64,000 nt of DNA from an uncultured Collinsella sp. (lineage in GTDB: Bacteria; Actinomycetota; Coriobacteriia; Coriobacteriales; Coriobacteriaceae). The notes beneath the pieces were generated by a model. That model had not been told where the DNA came from. It ran no database searches and was given only the letters and a program-made list of their open reading frames with translations. Location: assembly GCA_900540895.1 (NCBI GenBank), contig UQHV01000002.1:1-64000 (forward strand), given 5' to 3'. Made by a program: the position numbers and the translations under genes. Positions 14,202-23,440 of the stretch are shown piece by piece; the first letter of the stretch is position 1, and each line of letters starts with the position of its first letter.

Positions 14202-16271
14202 ATGTCTTCCCAGTTGACGGTTATTATCGCCGGTATCGTGCTGGTTGTGGCCATCGTGGTCGCGCTGGTCATCATGCGTCGTGGCGATTCCCGTTTTACC
14301 TACGATACGCAGCATGGAACGGCCCCGCGCGCCACCGAGGGCGAGGGCAATACCGCGGCGACCGCCTTTAAGGGCCGCTTTTCCATCCTCACCACGGGTG
14401 TGGGTGCGATGTTTGCGGCACTTGCCGTCAAGCTGTGGGGCATGCAGATGGTCTCGTCGGACTATTACGAGAAGCAGGCCAATAGTAATCAGACTCGCAC
14501 CGTTACCACACCCGCTGTGCGTGGTCGCATCCTCGACCGCAATGGCGTGGCGCTTGTCCAGAACCGTCCCTCACTTGCTGTCGTGGCCTACCGCGACCTT
14601 GCCGAGGATGAGGTTCTGGTTCGCCATCTTGCCAACGTGCTTGGAATGCCTTATGTGGCGGTCCTTCGCAATATTCAGGACAATACAGAGGGCGCTCAGA
14701 GCCTGCATACCATCGCGACGGACGTCCGTCGCTCCACGGTTGCCTATATCAAGGAGCACGCCGGCGAGTTCCCGGGCGTCAAGATTGCCGAGCGTACCGA
14801 ACGCCAGTATCCATACGGCGAGACGGCATGCCATATCTTGGGCTATACCGGCACCATTACCTCCGAGCAGCTCGAGGCCCAGAATAAGAAAACCTCTGGC
14901 GATGATGATGCTTCTGCTGGCAAGATTACGTACCAGTCGGGCGATATCGTGGGCCAGGCGGGCGTTGAGAGCTACTACGAAAACCTGCTGCAGGGTATTC
15001 GTGGCGAGCAGACCGTCAAGGTCGATGCCTCGGGCAATGTGACCGGTCAGGCCGGCGCCGTGCCCGCGAAGGCCGGCTCCGACATTAAGCTCACGCTCGA
15101 CCTTAAGATCCAACAGGCCTGTGAGACGGCACTGGCGAGCGCTATCGAGCTTGCCAAGACCACTGGCTACAGCAATGCCGGCAACGGCGCTGTGGTGTGT
15201 CTCGATCCCAACAATGGCGAGATCCTGGGCATGGCGAGCGAGCCCAAGTTCGATCCGTCCGTCTTTATCGGTGGCGTCTCAAATGACGTGTGGACCGAGC
15301 TCAATGATGACAAGGGTTCGCACCCGCTGCTCAACCGCGCCATTAGCGGACAGTACATGTCGGCTTCGACTATCAAGCCGCTCTCGGCACTGGCCGGTCT
15401 TGAGTTTGGAACCTACACTTCAACGCAGACAACCAACTGCACGGGCTATTGGACGGGTCTGGGCAAGTCGTGGGGCAAGCGCTGCTGGCTGACGTCTGGC
15501 CACGGCACCATGACGCTGCAATCGGGTATCGCCAACTCGTGCGACCCTGTCTTCTACGACATGGGCAAGGCGTTCTTTTATGACGAGCAACATTCCGAGG
15601 GCCTGCAAGAGGTCTTTCGTCGCTGGGGCCTGGGCAAGACCTGCGGTATCGATCTGCCGAGTGAAGGCGCGGGCCGTATTCCCGATGCCGAGTGGAAAGA
15701 GTCGTACTTCACCGACGCCTCTGCCGAGGACCGCAAGTGGAATGCCGGCGATATGACCAACATTGCCATCGGTCAGGGCGACATCCTGGTGACGCCCCTG
15801 CAGATGGCGTGCGCCTATATGGGTCTTGCCAACGGTGGCAAACAGTACGTGCCTCATGTGTTTTTGTCTGCCGTGTCGCGCGATGGCGACGGCGATGCCT
15901 ATAAGTACAACGGCAAGGGCAAGAAGAAGCGTCTGGATGCCAAGATCAACAGCGATTCGGATTTGGCTCTAGTTCGCAACGGCATGCACGACGTGATTTA
16001 CACGGCATCGACGTCCCTGGCGGCTCACTTTGGCACCCTGACGCCGCAGGTATACGGCAAGTCGGGCACGGGCGAGAAAAGTGGCGAGGACGAATACGCG
16101 TGGTTCTGCGCCTATGCACCGGCCGATGATCCCAAGTATGTCATCGCTACTGTCCTGGAGCAGGGCGGCGGCGGCTCAGATACCGCGATGCATGTCGTGC
16201 GCGACGTGCTCGGTGTGATTTATGACGAGCCCGATACCTCTTCGGCCTCGGGCGATTCTTCGGTTCGATAG
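14202..16271 (+). CDS. Penicillin-binding protein 2 (elongation transpeptidase)
   Basis: 689 residues, class B PBP. An N-terminal membrane helix is followed by a second hydrophobic stretch near 65-80, then the dimerisation domain starting TPAVRGRILDRNG. Transpeptidase motifs: SASTIKPLS (catalytic Ser in SxxK), SNSCDPVFYDMG (SxN) and GKSGTGE (KSG in place of KTG). It cross-links peptidoglycan with RodA during elongation. Two hydrophobic segments before the PBP domain are slightly unusual, the first perhaps acting as an extra anchor. It is 13 nt after mreD and 9 nt before rodA. Confidence 0.93.
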   Translation: MSSQLTVIIAGIVLVVAIVVALVIMRRGDSRFTYDTQHGTAPRATEGEGNTAATAFKGRFSILTTGVGAMFAALAVKLWGMQMVSSDYYEKQANSNQTRTVTTPAVRGRILDRNGVALVQNRPSLAVVAYRDLAEDEVLVRHLANVLGMPYVAVLRNIQDNTEGAQSLHTIATDVRRSTVAYIKEHAGEFPGVKIAERTERQYPYGETACHILGYTGTITSEQLEAQNKKTSGDDDASAGKITYQSGDIVGQAGVESYYENLLQGIRGEQTVKVDASGNVTGQAGAVPAKAGSDIKLTLDLKIQQACETALASAIELAKTTGYSNAGNGAVVCLDPNNGEILGMASEPKFDPSVFIGGVSNDVWTELNDDKGSHPLLNRAISGQYMSASTIKPLSALAGLEFGTYTSTQTTNCTGYWTGLGKSWGKRCWLTSGHGTMTLQSGIANSCDPVFYDMGKAFFYDEQHSEGLQEVFRRWGLGKTCGIDLPSEGAGRIPDAEWKESYFTDASAEDRKWNAGDMTNIAIGQGDILVTPLQMACAYMGLANGGKQYVPHVFLSAVSRDGDGDAYKYNGKGKKKRLDAKINSDSDLALVRNGMHDVIYTASTSLAAHFGTLTPQVYGKSGTGEKSGEDEYAWFCAYAPADDPKYVIATVLEQGGGGSDTAMHVVRDVLGVIYDEPDTSSASGDSSVR

Positions 16272-16280
16272 GAGGTTGCG

Positions 16281-17507
16281 ATGGATTTTTCTCCGGCGGA
16301 TCTGTTCCGTTCAACCAAGACCGGCTCTCGCAGCAGCCTGGACCGCGTCAACAAGCAACTTTCGGCCTCGCGCGGCACGTTTCGCCAAAAGGTGCATATC
16401 GGTGTGCTCGTGGCTACTGTGGCGCTCGTCGCCTACGGTGCCATCATTATCTGGTCGGCTTCGCAGTTTAAGGCCGATGCCTCGTTCTCACGCCATCTGC
16501 TGGGAATTGGCATCGGAGCGGTGCTGGCGGTGCTCGTCTGGCGAACCGACCTGCGCGGTATTTCCAATTTCTCGACGGCGTTGCTCGTCATCGACCTGAT
16601 CGTGATTTTCTCGCCCAAGATTCCGGGTCTGTCCTATACGGGCGGTCTGGGCATGACGGGCTGGATCAAGATTCCCGGTATCGGCTTGACGTTCCAGCCG
16701 GTTGAGCTTGCCAAGCTCATCACCATCTTCTTTATTGCTACGCTTGGCTCGCAGTATAACGGTCGCATCGATACCGTTCGCGACTACGTCAAGCTCTGCG
16801 GCATGCTGTCCATTCCGTTTTTGGCCGTCGTTGTCATGGGCGACCTGGGCTCGGGCCTGGTCGTGCTGGTTTCGGGCGCCATCGTCATTTGTATGAGCGG
16901 TGCACGCCGCGAATGGGTGCTGTCGACCCTGGCCCTGCTCGTGGGCTTGGTGGCCCTCGTCCTGGCGCTCGATTCGGTCTTTGATTCGTTGCTCGGCCAC
17001 GATGTGCTCATCAAGCAGTACCAGATGAACCGTTTGACGGTCTTTATCGACCCCGATAATGCCGATTCGGACGATGCCTACAACCTGCAGCAGTCGCTTA
17101 TCGCCGTTGGCTCGGGCGGCTTCTTTGGTAAGGGTTTGGGCCATGCGACGCAGTCGGCCGGCGGCTTTCTGCCTGAGTTCCACACCGACTTTGTCTTCGC
17201 CTTTCTGTCCGAGACCTTTGGCTTTTGCGGTTCCTTTTTGCTCCTGTGCCTCTACGTGCTGCTGATCTTTTCGACGATTCGCGTCGCCTTTAAGTGCGAG
17301 TCGCTGTTTTTGCGTCTTTCGTGTGTGGGCATCGTTGGCATGTGGGCGTTTCAGACTTTCGAAAACATCGGCATGTGCATCGGCATGATGCCGATTACCG
17401 GTATTCCGCTTCCGTTTATTAGCTTCGGTTCGTCTTCGATGATGATTCAGCTGCTGACGGTGGGTATCGTACAATCCATATGGCGGCATCGTTCGGGCGC
17501 CGCGTAA
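16281..17507 (+). CDS. rodA: Peptidoglycan glycosyltransferase RodA (FtsW/RodA/SpoVE family)
   Basis: 408 residues with about ten membrane helices. SEDS hallmarks: GWIKIPGIGLTFQPVELAKL, GDLGSGLVV and the C-terminal GIPLPFISFGSSSMM. The Asp of the essential extracellular loop is probably in NLQQSLIAVGSGGFFGKGLG and its surroundings. It polymerises glycan strands from lipid II for elongation with the PBP2 encoded directly upstream. The mre-PBP2 context favours RodA over FtsW. Confidence 0.92.
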   Translation: MDFSPADLFRSTKTGSRSSLDRVNKQLSASRGTFRQKVHIGVLVATVALVAYGAIIIWSASQFKADASFSRHLLGIGIGAVLAVLVWRTDLRGISNFSTALLVIDLIVIFSPKIPGLSYTGGLGMTGWIKIPGIGLTFQPVELAKLITIFFIATLGSQYNGRIDTVRDYVKLCGMLSIPFLAVVVMGDLGSGLVVLVSGAIVICMSGARREWVLSTLALLVGLVALVLALDSVFDSLLGHDVLIKQYQMNRLTVFIDPDNADSDDAYNLQQSLIAVGSGGFFGKGLGHATQSAGGFLPEFHTDFVFAFLSETFGFCGSFLLLCLYVLLIFSTIRVAFKCESLFLRLSCVGIVGMWAFQTFENIGMCIGMMPITGIPLPFISFGSSSMMIQLLTVGIVQSIWRHRSGAA

Positions 17508-17525
17508 CCGCTGGAGGGGTTTGCT

Positions 17526-18455
17526 ATGAAAATTCCCGTAGATAAGCTGACCCGCGCTTTTAAGATGGGCGCGTCCGTTAAGAAGGATTCCGATACGCCG
17601 GTGCGCGTCTCGGTCTATCTGGATTCGTCCGCCTCGCGCTTTCTGGCCGAGACGGTGCGTGACGCCTTTGTGCCGCAGACGACCTCGGGCATTGTGCGCG
17701 TCGAGCGTCTGGGGGAGGAGCGAATTGCCCCAAAGACCGATACCGATGTGGTACTGGTGCTCTCGTGTGGCTCCGACCGCTTGGAGAGTGCCGTGCAGGA
17801 GCTCGTGATCGCCGGCGCGCCCGTGTGCGTGCTTGCCGAGTCTGCTGTGGAGGTGCCGTTTATCGAGGAGTCCACGCCCATGCTCGGCGTGGTAGCGGCA
17901 ACCGATAAGACGTATCTGCTCGAGACGCTTGCCCGCTGGATTCTCGATCGCACCGATAAGGAAACGGCTTTTGCGGCGAACTTTGCCTTCATGCGCATCG
18001 CGGCGGCCAACCGCATCATCACCTCGTGTGCGCTCACCAATATGGCGACCGGTGCGCTGGCGTTTTTGCCGGGCGCCGATTATCCCGTTATGGCGCTGGC
18101 GCAGGTGGGCATGCTCTTTGAACTCGCTGCCGTCTTTGGACGCGGCATTAAGCCTGAGCGCGGCTACGAGGTCGCGGGCGTGCTTGCCGGCGGTCTTGTG
18201 ATCCGCGCGGTCACCCGCGCGCTCGTCAAGCAGACGCCGCATATTGGGTTTGCCGTCAAGGCGCTCACTGCTGCCGCGGGCACCTATGGCATGGGCCGTG
18301 CGCTCGTTTCGCTCTACGAGCGCGATGTCGACTACAGCCGTGCCAACGAGGTGGTCGCTGCCACGTTCTCCCGCGTTCGCGATCTGGTGACCACGGTCGC
18401 GGGCGCTACCCGTCCTATGGCGTCCTATCAGGACGCATCAGATCTCGCTGCTTAG
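17526..18455 (+). CDS. Unknown protein in the rod-shape operon (DUF697-like C-terminus)
   Basis: 309 residues. The N-terminal ~140 residues look like a Rossmann/P-loop-derived alpha-beta domain (VRVSVYLDSSASRFLAETV; DVVLVLSCGSDRLESAV) but have no Walker A motif. The C-terminal half is amphipathic to hydrophobic (IITSCALTNMATGALAFLPG; HIGFAVKALTAAAGTYGMG), like the membrane-associated DUF697 segment of YcjF-type proteins. It sits 18 nt after rodA with GGAGGGG upstream and 10 nt before the radical SAM gene, so it is co-transcribed. I do not assign a function. Confidence 0.75.
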   Translation: MKIPVDKLTRAFKMGASVKKDSDTPVRVSVYLDSSASRFLAETVRDAFVPQTTSGIVRVERLGEERIAPKTDTDVVLVLSCGSDRLESAVQELVIAGAPVCVLAESAVEVPFIEESTPMLGVVAATDKTYLLETLARWILDRTDKETAFAANFAFMRIAAANRIITSCALTNMATGALAFLPGADYPVMALAQVGMLFELAAVFGRGIKPERGYEVAGVLAGGLVIRAVTRALVKQTPHIGFAVKALTAAAGTYGMGRALVSLYERDVDYSRANEVVAATFSRVRDLVTTVAGATRPMASYQDASDLAA

Positions 18456-18465
18456 GGGTTTTCCG

Positions 18466-20343
18466 TTGCGCGTTGCATACCAAGACTGTTTTCATTTAAT
18501 TGAGCCGTTGCTCGCCAAGGTCGAGAAGCCGAGCCGCTATATCGATCACGAGTGGGGCACGCTTTCCAAGGCCGATGCCGACTACCGTTGCTGCCTGATC
18601 TACCCGGATGTGTACGAGGTCGGTCTGCCCAACCAGGGCATCGCCATCCTCTACAACATCCTTAACCAGGCCGAGGGCATCTCCTGCGAGCGTGGGTATG
18701 TGCCGTGGCCCGATATGGGTGACGCTATGCGCGAGGCAGGTATTCCGCTGCTCTCGCTCGAGGGTGCAGCGCCGGTCGCTTCGTTTGATATCGTCGGTCT
18801 GCATGTGCCGCACGAGATGGCGGTGACGAACTTCCTCGAGGCACTCGACCTCGCTGGCATTCCGCTGTTAGCGGCCGACCGAGGTGAAGACGACCCCATC
18901 ATCATCGCCGGCGGCCCCTCGGTGTACAACCCCGAGCCGTACGCGGCCTTCTTCGATGCCATCCTCATCGGTGAGGGCGAGGAATCGCTGCTCGAGACCT
19001 GCCAGCTGCATCGCCGCCTGCGTGACGAAGAGGTCCCGCGCGCGCAGATTGTCGAGCAGCTTGCATCCATTGCCGGCAACTACGTGCCGTCGCTCTATGA
19101 GGTTCGTCACGACGAGCCCTGCTCGCCGCATGGCTACACCGTGCCGCGTGAAGGCAAGGATGCGCCGACCGTGGTCTACAAGCGCGTTGTCGAGGATTTC
19201 GGCGCCACGAATCCGCTGTCGCAGTCGTGCGTGCCTTATGCGCAGCTGGTTCACGACCGCCTGTCTATCGAGATCCTGCGCGGCTGCGCCCGCGGCTGTC
19301 GTTTTTGTCAGGCCGGCATGACGTATCGCCCGGTGCGCGAGCGCTCGGCCGACCAGATCGTCTCGTCGGTGATTCAGGGTCTGGAAAAGACTGGCTATGA
19401 CGAGGTGTCGCTGACCTCGCTCTCCACGACCGACCACTCCTGCATTCGCGACGTGCTCGGCAGACTCAACCGTCGCCTGGAGGATACGGGTATTCGCGTG
19501 TCTATTCCGTCGCAGCGCCTGGATTCGTTTGGCGTGGATATGGCCGAGTCGGTTGCTGGCGAAAAGAAGGGCGGCCTGACGTTCGCGCCCGAGGCCGGCA
19601 GCCAGCGCATGCGCGACATCATTAACAAGAACGTGACCGAGGAGGACCTGGACCGTGCGGCCAAGGCGGCCTTCGAGGCCGGCTGGAACCGCATGAAGCT
19701 CTACTTTATGATGGGCCTTCCCGGCGAGCGCGACGAGGACATCGTGGCCATCGCCAATCTGGCCGATCACGTGCTGGAGCTCGGTCGTTCCGTGGTGCCC
19801 AAGGCTCGTCGCGGCTCGATCTCGGTGTCGATCTCGGTTTCGGTCTTTATCCCCAAGGCTGCCACGCCGTTCCAGTGGTGCCCGCAGCTCGACTACGACG
19901 ACGTCAAGCGTCGCCAGAAGTTGCTTATCACGAGCGTGCGCAACCGTGCCGTCCGCGTGCATTACCACGATGCCGAGACCTCGCTCATTGAGGCCGCGCT
20001 GTCCCGCGCCGGTCGTGACATGACGCCCGTCATCATCGACGCTTGGCGCTCGGGCTCTCGCTTTGACGCCTGGGTAGAGCATTTCTCGCTCGAGAACTGG
20101 AAGGAGGCTGCTGCCAAAAACGGCATTGACCTCAATGAGCTCGTGCACCTGCCCTACGAGTTGGACTGGCGCCTGCCGTGGGAGCATGTGAGCCCCGGCT
20201 GCACGCGCGGCTTCCTCGAACGCGAGTACCGTCGCTCGCTCGAGGGCGTCACGACTCCCGACTGCACCCGCACGTCGTGCACCGGCTGCGGAATCTGCCC
20301 CACGCTCCACGCCAAGAATGTATTGATGGGTGATCGCGCATGA
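18466..20343 (+). CDS. B12-binding-domain radical SAM protein (TIGR03960 type)
   Basis: 625 residues. An N-terminal cobalamin-binding-like domain (CLIYPDVYEVGLPNQGIAIL, IVGLHVPHE, PIIIAGGPSVYNPEPYAAFF) precedes the radical SAM core with the cluster motif CARGCRFCQAG in LRGCARGCRFC. The C-terminus has an extra cysteine cluster, CTRTSCTGCGICP, probably a second Fe-S site. It is a full-length member of the family usually found beside, or fused to, a DUF2344 protein. The reaction is unknown. TTG 18466 is the start; the stop overlaps the DUF2344 start by 4 nt (ATGA). Position before rplU suggests a link to RNA or ribosome modification, which is inference. Confidence 0.9.
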   Translation: MRVAYQDCFHLIEPLLAKVEKPSRYIDHEWGTLSKADADYRCCLIYPDVYEVGLPNQGIAILYNILNQAEGISCERGYVPWPDMGDAMREAGIPLLSLEGAAPVASFDIVGLHVPHEMAVTNFLEALDLAGIPLLAADRGEDDPIIIAGGPSVYNPEPYAAFFDAILIGEGEESLLETCQLHRRLRDEEVPRAQIVEQLASIAGNYVPSLYEVRHDEPCSPHGYTVPREGKDAPTVVYKRVVEDFGATNPLSQSCVPYAQLVHDRLSIEILRGCARGCRFCQAGMTYRPVRERSADQIVSSVIQGLEKTGYDEVSLTSLSTTDHSCIRDVLGRLNRRLEDTGIRVSIPSQRLDSFGVDMAESVAGEKKGGLTFAPEAGSQRMRDIINKNVTEEDLDRAAKAAFEAGWNRMKLYFMMGLPGERDEDIVAIANLADHVLELGRSVVPKARRGSISVSISVSVFIPKAATPFQWCPQLDYDDVKRRQKLLITSVRNRAVRVHYHDAETSLIEAALSRAGRDMTPVIIDAWRSGSRFDAWVEHFSLENWKEAAAKNGIDLNELVHLPYELDWRLPWEHVSPGCTRGFLEREYRRSLEGVTTPDCTRTSCTGCGICPTLHAKNVLMGDRA

Positions 20344-21152
20344 GTGAGCGCCTGACCGACAACCCCACGCTCTTTAGACTTCGTGTTCGCTATGGCAAGC
20401 GCGATCGCCTTAAGTACCTGGGCCATCTCGAAGTAATCCATACCATTGAGCGCATCGTGCGCCGTGCGGGACTTCCCTATGCCGTCACGCAGGGCTTCTC
20501 CCCGCACATGCGCGTGGGCTTCTCTTCGGCGCTACCGGTGGGTACGTCGTCGACCTGCGAGTGGTATGACCTGTTTATGACCGAGTTCGTGGCGCTCGAC
20601 GAGGCGTTTGAGCGCCTGGCTGCGGCGTCTCCGGCCGATCTGGCGCCCATCGAGGCGGCGTACATCGACGTGCGCACGCCGGCGTTGACGGCGCAGCTCA
20701 CGCGCCTGTCGTATCGCATCGACCTGCACTTGGATCCCGAGGCGCCCGTAAGCGCCGACGAGGTGCGTCGTGCGATCGACACGCTGCGCGCGGGCCACGG
20801 CATCGACTACGCGCGCGGCAAAAAGAGCAAGCGCTTAGATTTGGATCACACGCTCGTGGGCTATGAGCTCACGGCGGGGGAGCGCCCGGACCATTTGGTG
20901 CTCATGCTCGACACCCATGCCGACAACGAGGGCTCCATGCGTCCGGAAATTTTGCTTTCTGCTGCTGATGTTTTGTTGCAGGGCTTGACCCCGGGCGTGG
21001 ATGCACCTATTGTTTCCACCGGTATGCAAGACCTCGTGACCATCTGCTCCTACGATGTCGAGCGTCAGAATCAAGCATGCGAGGACGACGAGGGCCGACT
21101 CGTCAGCCCCATACCTGTGCGAACTTGTGGATTTGCTCCACATACTCGTTGA
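20340..21152 (+). CDS. TIGR03936/DUF2344 family protein, partner of the radical SAM protein
   Basis: 270 residues. Hallmarks at the N-terminus: RLRVRYGKRDRLKYLGHLE and the run GLPYAVTQGFSPHMRVGFSS, leading to ALPVGTSSTCEWYDLFM. The gene begins within the stop codon of the radical SAM gene, so the two are translationally coupled and probably act together. No catalytic function is established for the family. Weak similarity of its core to tRNA-modifying ferredoxin-like folds is often noted, but I see no residue that proves it. Confidence 0.9.
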   Translation: MSERLTDNPTLFRLRVRYGKRDRLKYLGHLEVIHTIERIVRRAGLPYAVTQGFSPHMRVGFSSALPVGTSSTCEWYDLFMTEFVALDEAFERLAAASPADLAPIEAAYIDVRTPALTAQLTRLSYRIDLHLDPEAPVSADEVRRAIDTLRAGHGIDYARGKKSKRLDLDHTLVGYELTAGERPDHLVLMLDTHADNEGSMRPEILLSAADVLLQGLTPGVDAPIVSTGMQDLVTICSYDVERQNQACEDDEGRLVSPIPVRTCGFAPHTR

Positions 21153-21177
21153 CGGGGGTATTTTCGCCTGCTACTAT
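21149..21177 (+). promoter_or_regulatory. Promoter of rplU-rpmA
   Basis: TTGACG (21149-21154) and TACTAT (21172-21177) are spaced by exactly 17 bp, 42 bp upstream of the rplU start. This is the best sigma-70-type match in the window. Confidence 0.75.
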
Positions 21178-21219
21178 ATTCGGCTGTTGCACTAACTGAT
21201 GCATGAAGGGCAAGTAAAC

Positions 21220-21594
21220 ATGTACGCAATCGTTAACACGGGCGGCAAGCAGTACAAGGTCGCCACCGACGATGTCATCACCGTCGAGAAGATCGAGGGC
21301 AATGAGGGCGACAAGGTCACCCTGCCGGTTATCTTCCTCAACGATGGTAAGAAGATCGTCACCGATCCCGACAAGCTGGCCAAGGCCAAGGTTACCGCTC
21401 AGATCGTTGAGCAGTTCAAGGGCGAGAAGCAGCTGGTCTTCAAGTTCCACAAGCGCAAGCGCTATCGTCGTCTGAAGGGTCACCGTCAGCAGCTCACCAA
21501 GCTGAAGATCGTGAAGGTTCAGGCTACCTCCCGCGCCAAGAAGGCTGTCAAGGCAGAGGCTGAGGCTGTTGCCGAGGCTCCCGTCGCCGAGTAG
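21220..21594 (+). CDS. rplU: 50S ribosomal protein L21
   Basis: 124 residues starting MYAIVNTGGKQYKV, the L21 signature; it ends with an Ala/Glu-rich extension (AVAEAPVAE) after the core. L21 binds 23S rRNA and L20. ATG 21220 with GAAGGG 9 nt upstream is preferred over the longer frame from ATG 21199. It is followed 33 nt later by rpmA and is preceded by a strong promoter. The Ala/Glu tail is absent from many homologues. Confidence 0.97.
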   Translation: MYAIVNTGGKQYKVATDDVITVEKIEGNEGDKVTLPVIFLNDGKKIVTDPDKLAKAKVTAQIVEQFKGEKQLVFKFHKRKRYRRLKGHRQQLTKLKIVKVQATSRAKKAVKAEAEAVAEAPVAE

Positions 21595-21627
21595 ATTACA
21601 CTCGTAACGAAAGAGTAGGTATACACA

Positions 21628-21885
21628 ATGGCACACAAAAAAGGACTCGGTTCCTCCCGTAATGGCCGTGACTCCCGCGGTCAGCGCCTTGGCACGAAGC
21701 GCTATGCCGGCCAGACGGTAACCACGGGCACGATTCTCGTCCGTCAGCACGGCACGCACATCCACCCGGGTGAGAACGTTGGCCGTGGTAAGGACGACAC
21801 GCTGTTCGCGCTGGTCGACGGTACCGTTGAGTTCCACAAGGGTATCAAGCACAGGGTCAGCGTACGCCCGCTCGCGAACGCGTAA
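21628..21885 (+). CDS. rpmA: 50S ribosomal protein L27
   Basis: 85 residues, beginning MAHKKGLGSSRNGRDS, the mature L27 N-terminus that reaches the peptidyl transferase centre. There is no Firmicutes-type cleavable N-terminal extension (no Prp site), so no processing is expected. Core KRYAGQTVTTGTILVRQHGT and HPGENVGRGKDDTLFAL are conserved. Downstream is a terminator at 21911-21954. Confidence 0.97.
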   Translation: MAHKKGLGSSRNGRDSRGQRLGTKRYAGQTVTTGTILVRQHGTHIHPGENVGRGKDDTLFALVDGTVEFHKGIKHRVSVRPLANA

Positions 21886-21910
21886 TTCACCCTTCATAGA
21901 GCACATATGT

Positions 21911-21954
21911 GGGAGGCACTTGAGTTTTAGGATTCAAGGGTCTCCCTCTTTTTT
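21911..21954 (+). terminator. Terminator between rpmA and obgE
   Basis: gggag (21911-21915) pairs with ctccc (21942-21946) and cttga (21919-21923) with tcaag (21934-21938), followed by a T-rich run to 21954. It sits 26 nt after rpmA. obgE is only 17 nt further on, so partial readthrough is likely. Confidence 0.75.
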
Positions 21955-21970
21955 GTAGGAGGCGATTCTG

Positions 21971-23437
21971 TTGTCACAGTTCACCGATATCAGCCGCATT
22001 AACGTGTGCGGCGGCGACGGCGGAGCCGGATGCATGTCGTTTAGGCGCGAGGCATTTGTCCCCAAGGGCGGCCCCGATGGCGGCGACGGCGGTCGTGGCG
22101 GCAATGTCGTCATCCAGGCCGATGCTCAGCTGTCTTCGCTGATCGATTACCGCTTTAAGCATCACTTTCGCGCCGAGCGCGGCACGCACGGGCAGGGTGC
22201 CCGTCGTAACGGCAAGAGCGGCGAGGACCTGATTCTCAAGGTCCCTATGGGTACCGTGGTGCGCGAGCTCGATCCCGAGACGCAGACCCCGATGTTTGAG
22301 ATTGCCGACCTGGTGCACGACGGCGAGCGCGTCGTCGTGGCGCCCGGCGGTGCCGGCGGTCTGGGCAACACGCACTTTGTGACGTCGGTGCGTCGCGCTC
22401 CGGCCTTTGCCCAGTTGGGCGAACCGGCCGAGGAGCACTGGATCGAGCTCGAGATGAAGCTTATGGCCGATGCCGCGCTCGTGGGCTTTCCCTCCGTGGG
22501 TAAGTCATCGCTCATCGCGCGCATGAGTGCCGCCCGTCCCAAGATTGCTGACTACCCGTTTACCACGCTCGTGCCGAACCTCGGCATGGTGCGTGCCGGT
22601 GAATATTCTTACGTCGTTGCCGACGTCCCCGGTCTTATCGAAGGCGCGAGCGAGGGTAAGGGCCTGGGTCACCAGTTCCTGCGCCACATTGAGCGTACGG
22701 CCCTGATCATGCACGTCGTCGACATGACGGGTGGTTTTGAGGATCGCGATCCGGTCGAGGATTACCACATCATCAACCGCGAGCTCGAGCAGTATGGCGC
22801 CGAGCTTTCGGAGCGTCCGCAGATCGTCGTTGCCAACAAGTGCGATGCGCCGGGCACGGCCGACAAGATTGCCGACCTCAAGCGCGCAGCGCTCGACGAT
22901 GGACATATGTTCTTTGCCGTGTCTGCCGTGACGGGCGCCGGCCTCAACACGCTGATGCTTGCCGTGGGCGAGCAGGTGGCTAAGCTGCGCGCCGAGTTGG
23001 CTGTCTCGGATGAGCCGGTCGTTCTGCGCGACGATGAGTGGGAGCGCCGTCGCCTGCAGCGTGAGAAGCGTTTCCGCATTGTTCAGGAAGAGCCCGGTGC
23101 CTTCCGCGTGGTCGGTCGTGCCATCGAGCGCATGGTCATCCAGACCGACTGGGAAAACGAGGAAGCCGTCATTTACCTGCAGCATAAGTTTGCGCGTATG
23201 GGTGTTGACGACGCGCTCGAGAAGGCCGGTTGCCGTGCGGGCGACGAGGTCCGCATTTGCCAGCGCGCCTTTGACTTTGAGGGCGCCGAGGACTTCTCGG
23301 AGTACGAGGAGCTCGAGGATGCTGGCGAGGACGTTGCCGTTGAAGCCATTGACGTGGCCGATGCTGCGGATGAGGGAGTCGAGGTTGTCGATGCGGCGGA
23401 TGCCGCGGGCGATGCCGAGACCTCGGAGGGCGAGTAA
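21971..23437 (+). CDS. obgE: Obg/CgtA GTPase
   Basis: 488 residues. An Obg glycine-rich fold (GDGGAGCMSFRREAFVPKGG, DGGDGGRGGNV) is followed by the G domain with FPSVGKSSLI (G1), DYPFTTLVPNLG (switch I), DVPGLIEG (G3) and NKCD (G4). A C-terminal OCT domain follows at about residues 345-425. It binds 50S particles late in assembly and responds to ppGpp in other bacteria. A ~50-residue Asp/Glu/Ala/Val-rich acidic tail after the OCT domain is longer than usual. TTG 21971 is 8 nt after TAGGAGG. nadD starts 3 nt after the stop. Confidence 0.95.
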   Translation: MSQFTDISRINVCGGDGGAGCMSFRREAFVPKGGPDGGDGGRGGNVVIQADAQLSSLIDYRFKHHFRAERGTHGQGARRNGKSGEDLILKVPMGTVVRELDPETQTPMFEIADLVHDGERVVVAPGGAGGLGNTHFVTSVRRAPAFAQLGEPAEEHWIELEMKLMADAALVGFPSVGKSSLIARMSAARPKIADYPFTTLVPNLGMVRAGEYSYVVADVPGLIEGASEGKGLGHQFLRHIERTALIMHVVDMTGGFEDRDPVEDYHIINRELEQYGAELSERPQIVVANKCDAPGTADKIADLKRAALDDGHMFFAVSAVTGAGLNTLMLAVGEQVAKLRAELAVSDEPVVLRDDEWERRRLQREKRFRIVQEEPGAFRVVGRAIERMVIQTDWENEEAVIYLQHKFARMGVDDALEKAGCRAGDEVRICQRAFDFEGAEDFSEYEELEDAGEDVAVEAIDVADAADEGVEVVDAADAAGDAETSEGE

Positions 23438-23440
23438 GCC

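Noticed and set aside
16488..18242. 584-residue minus-strand frame opposite rodA
   Set aside because: Antisense shadow of rodA and the following gene, with Arg/His/Gln-rich composition.
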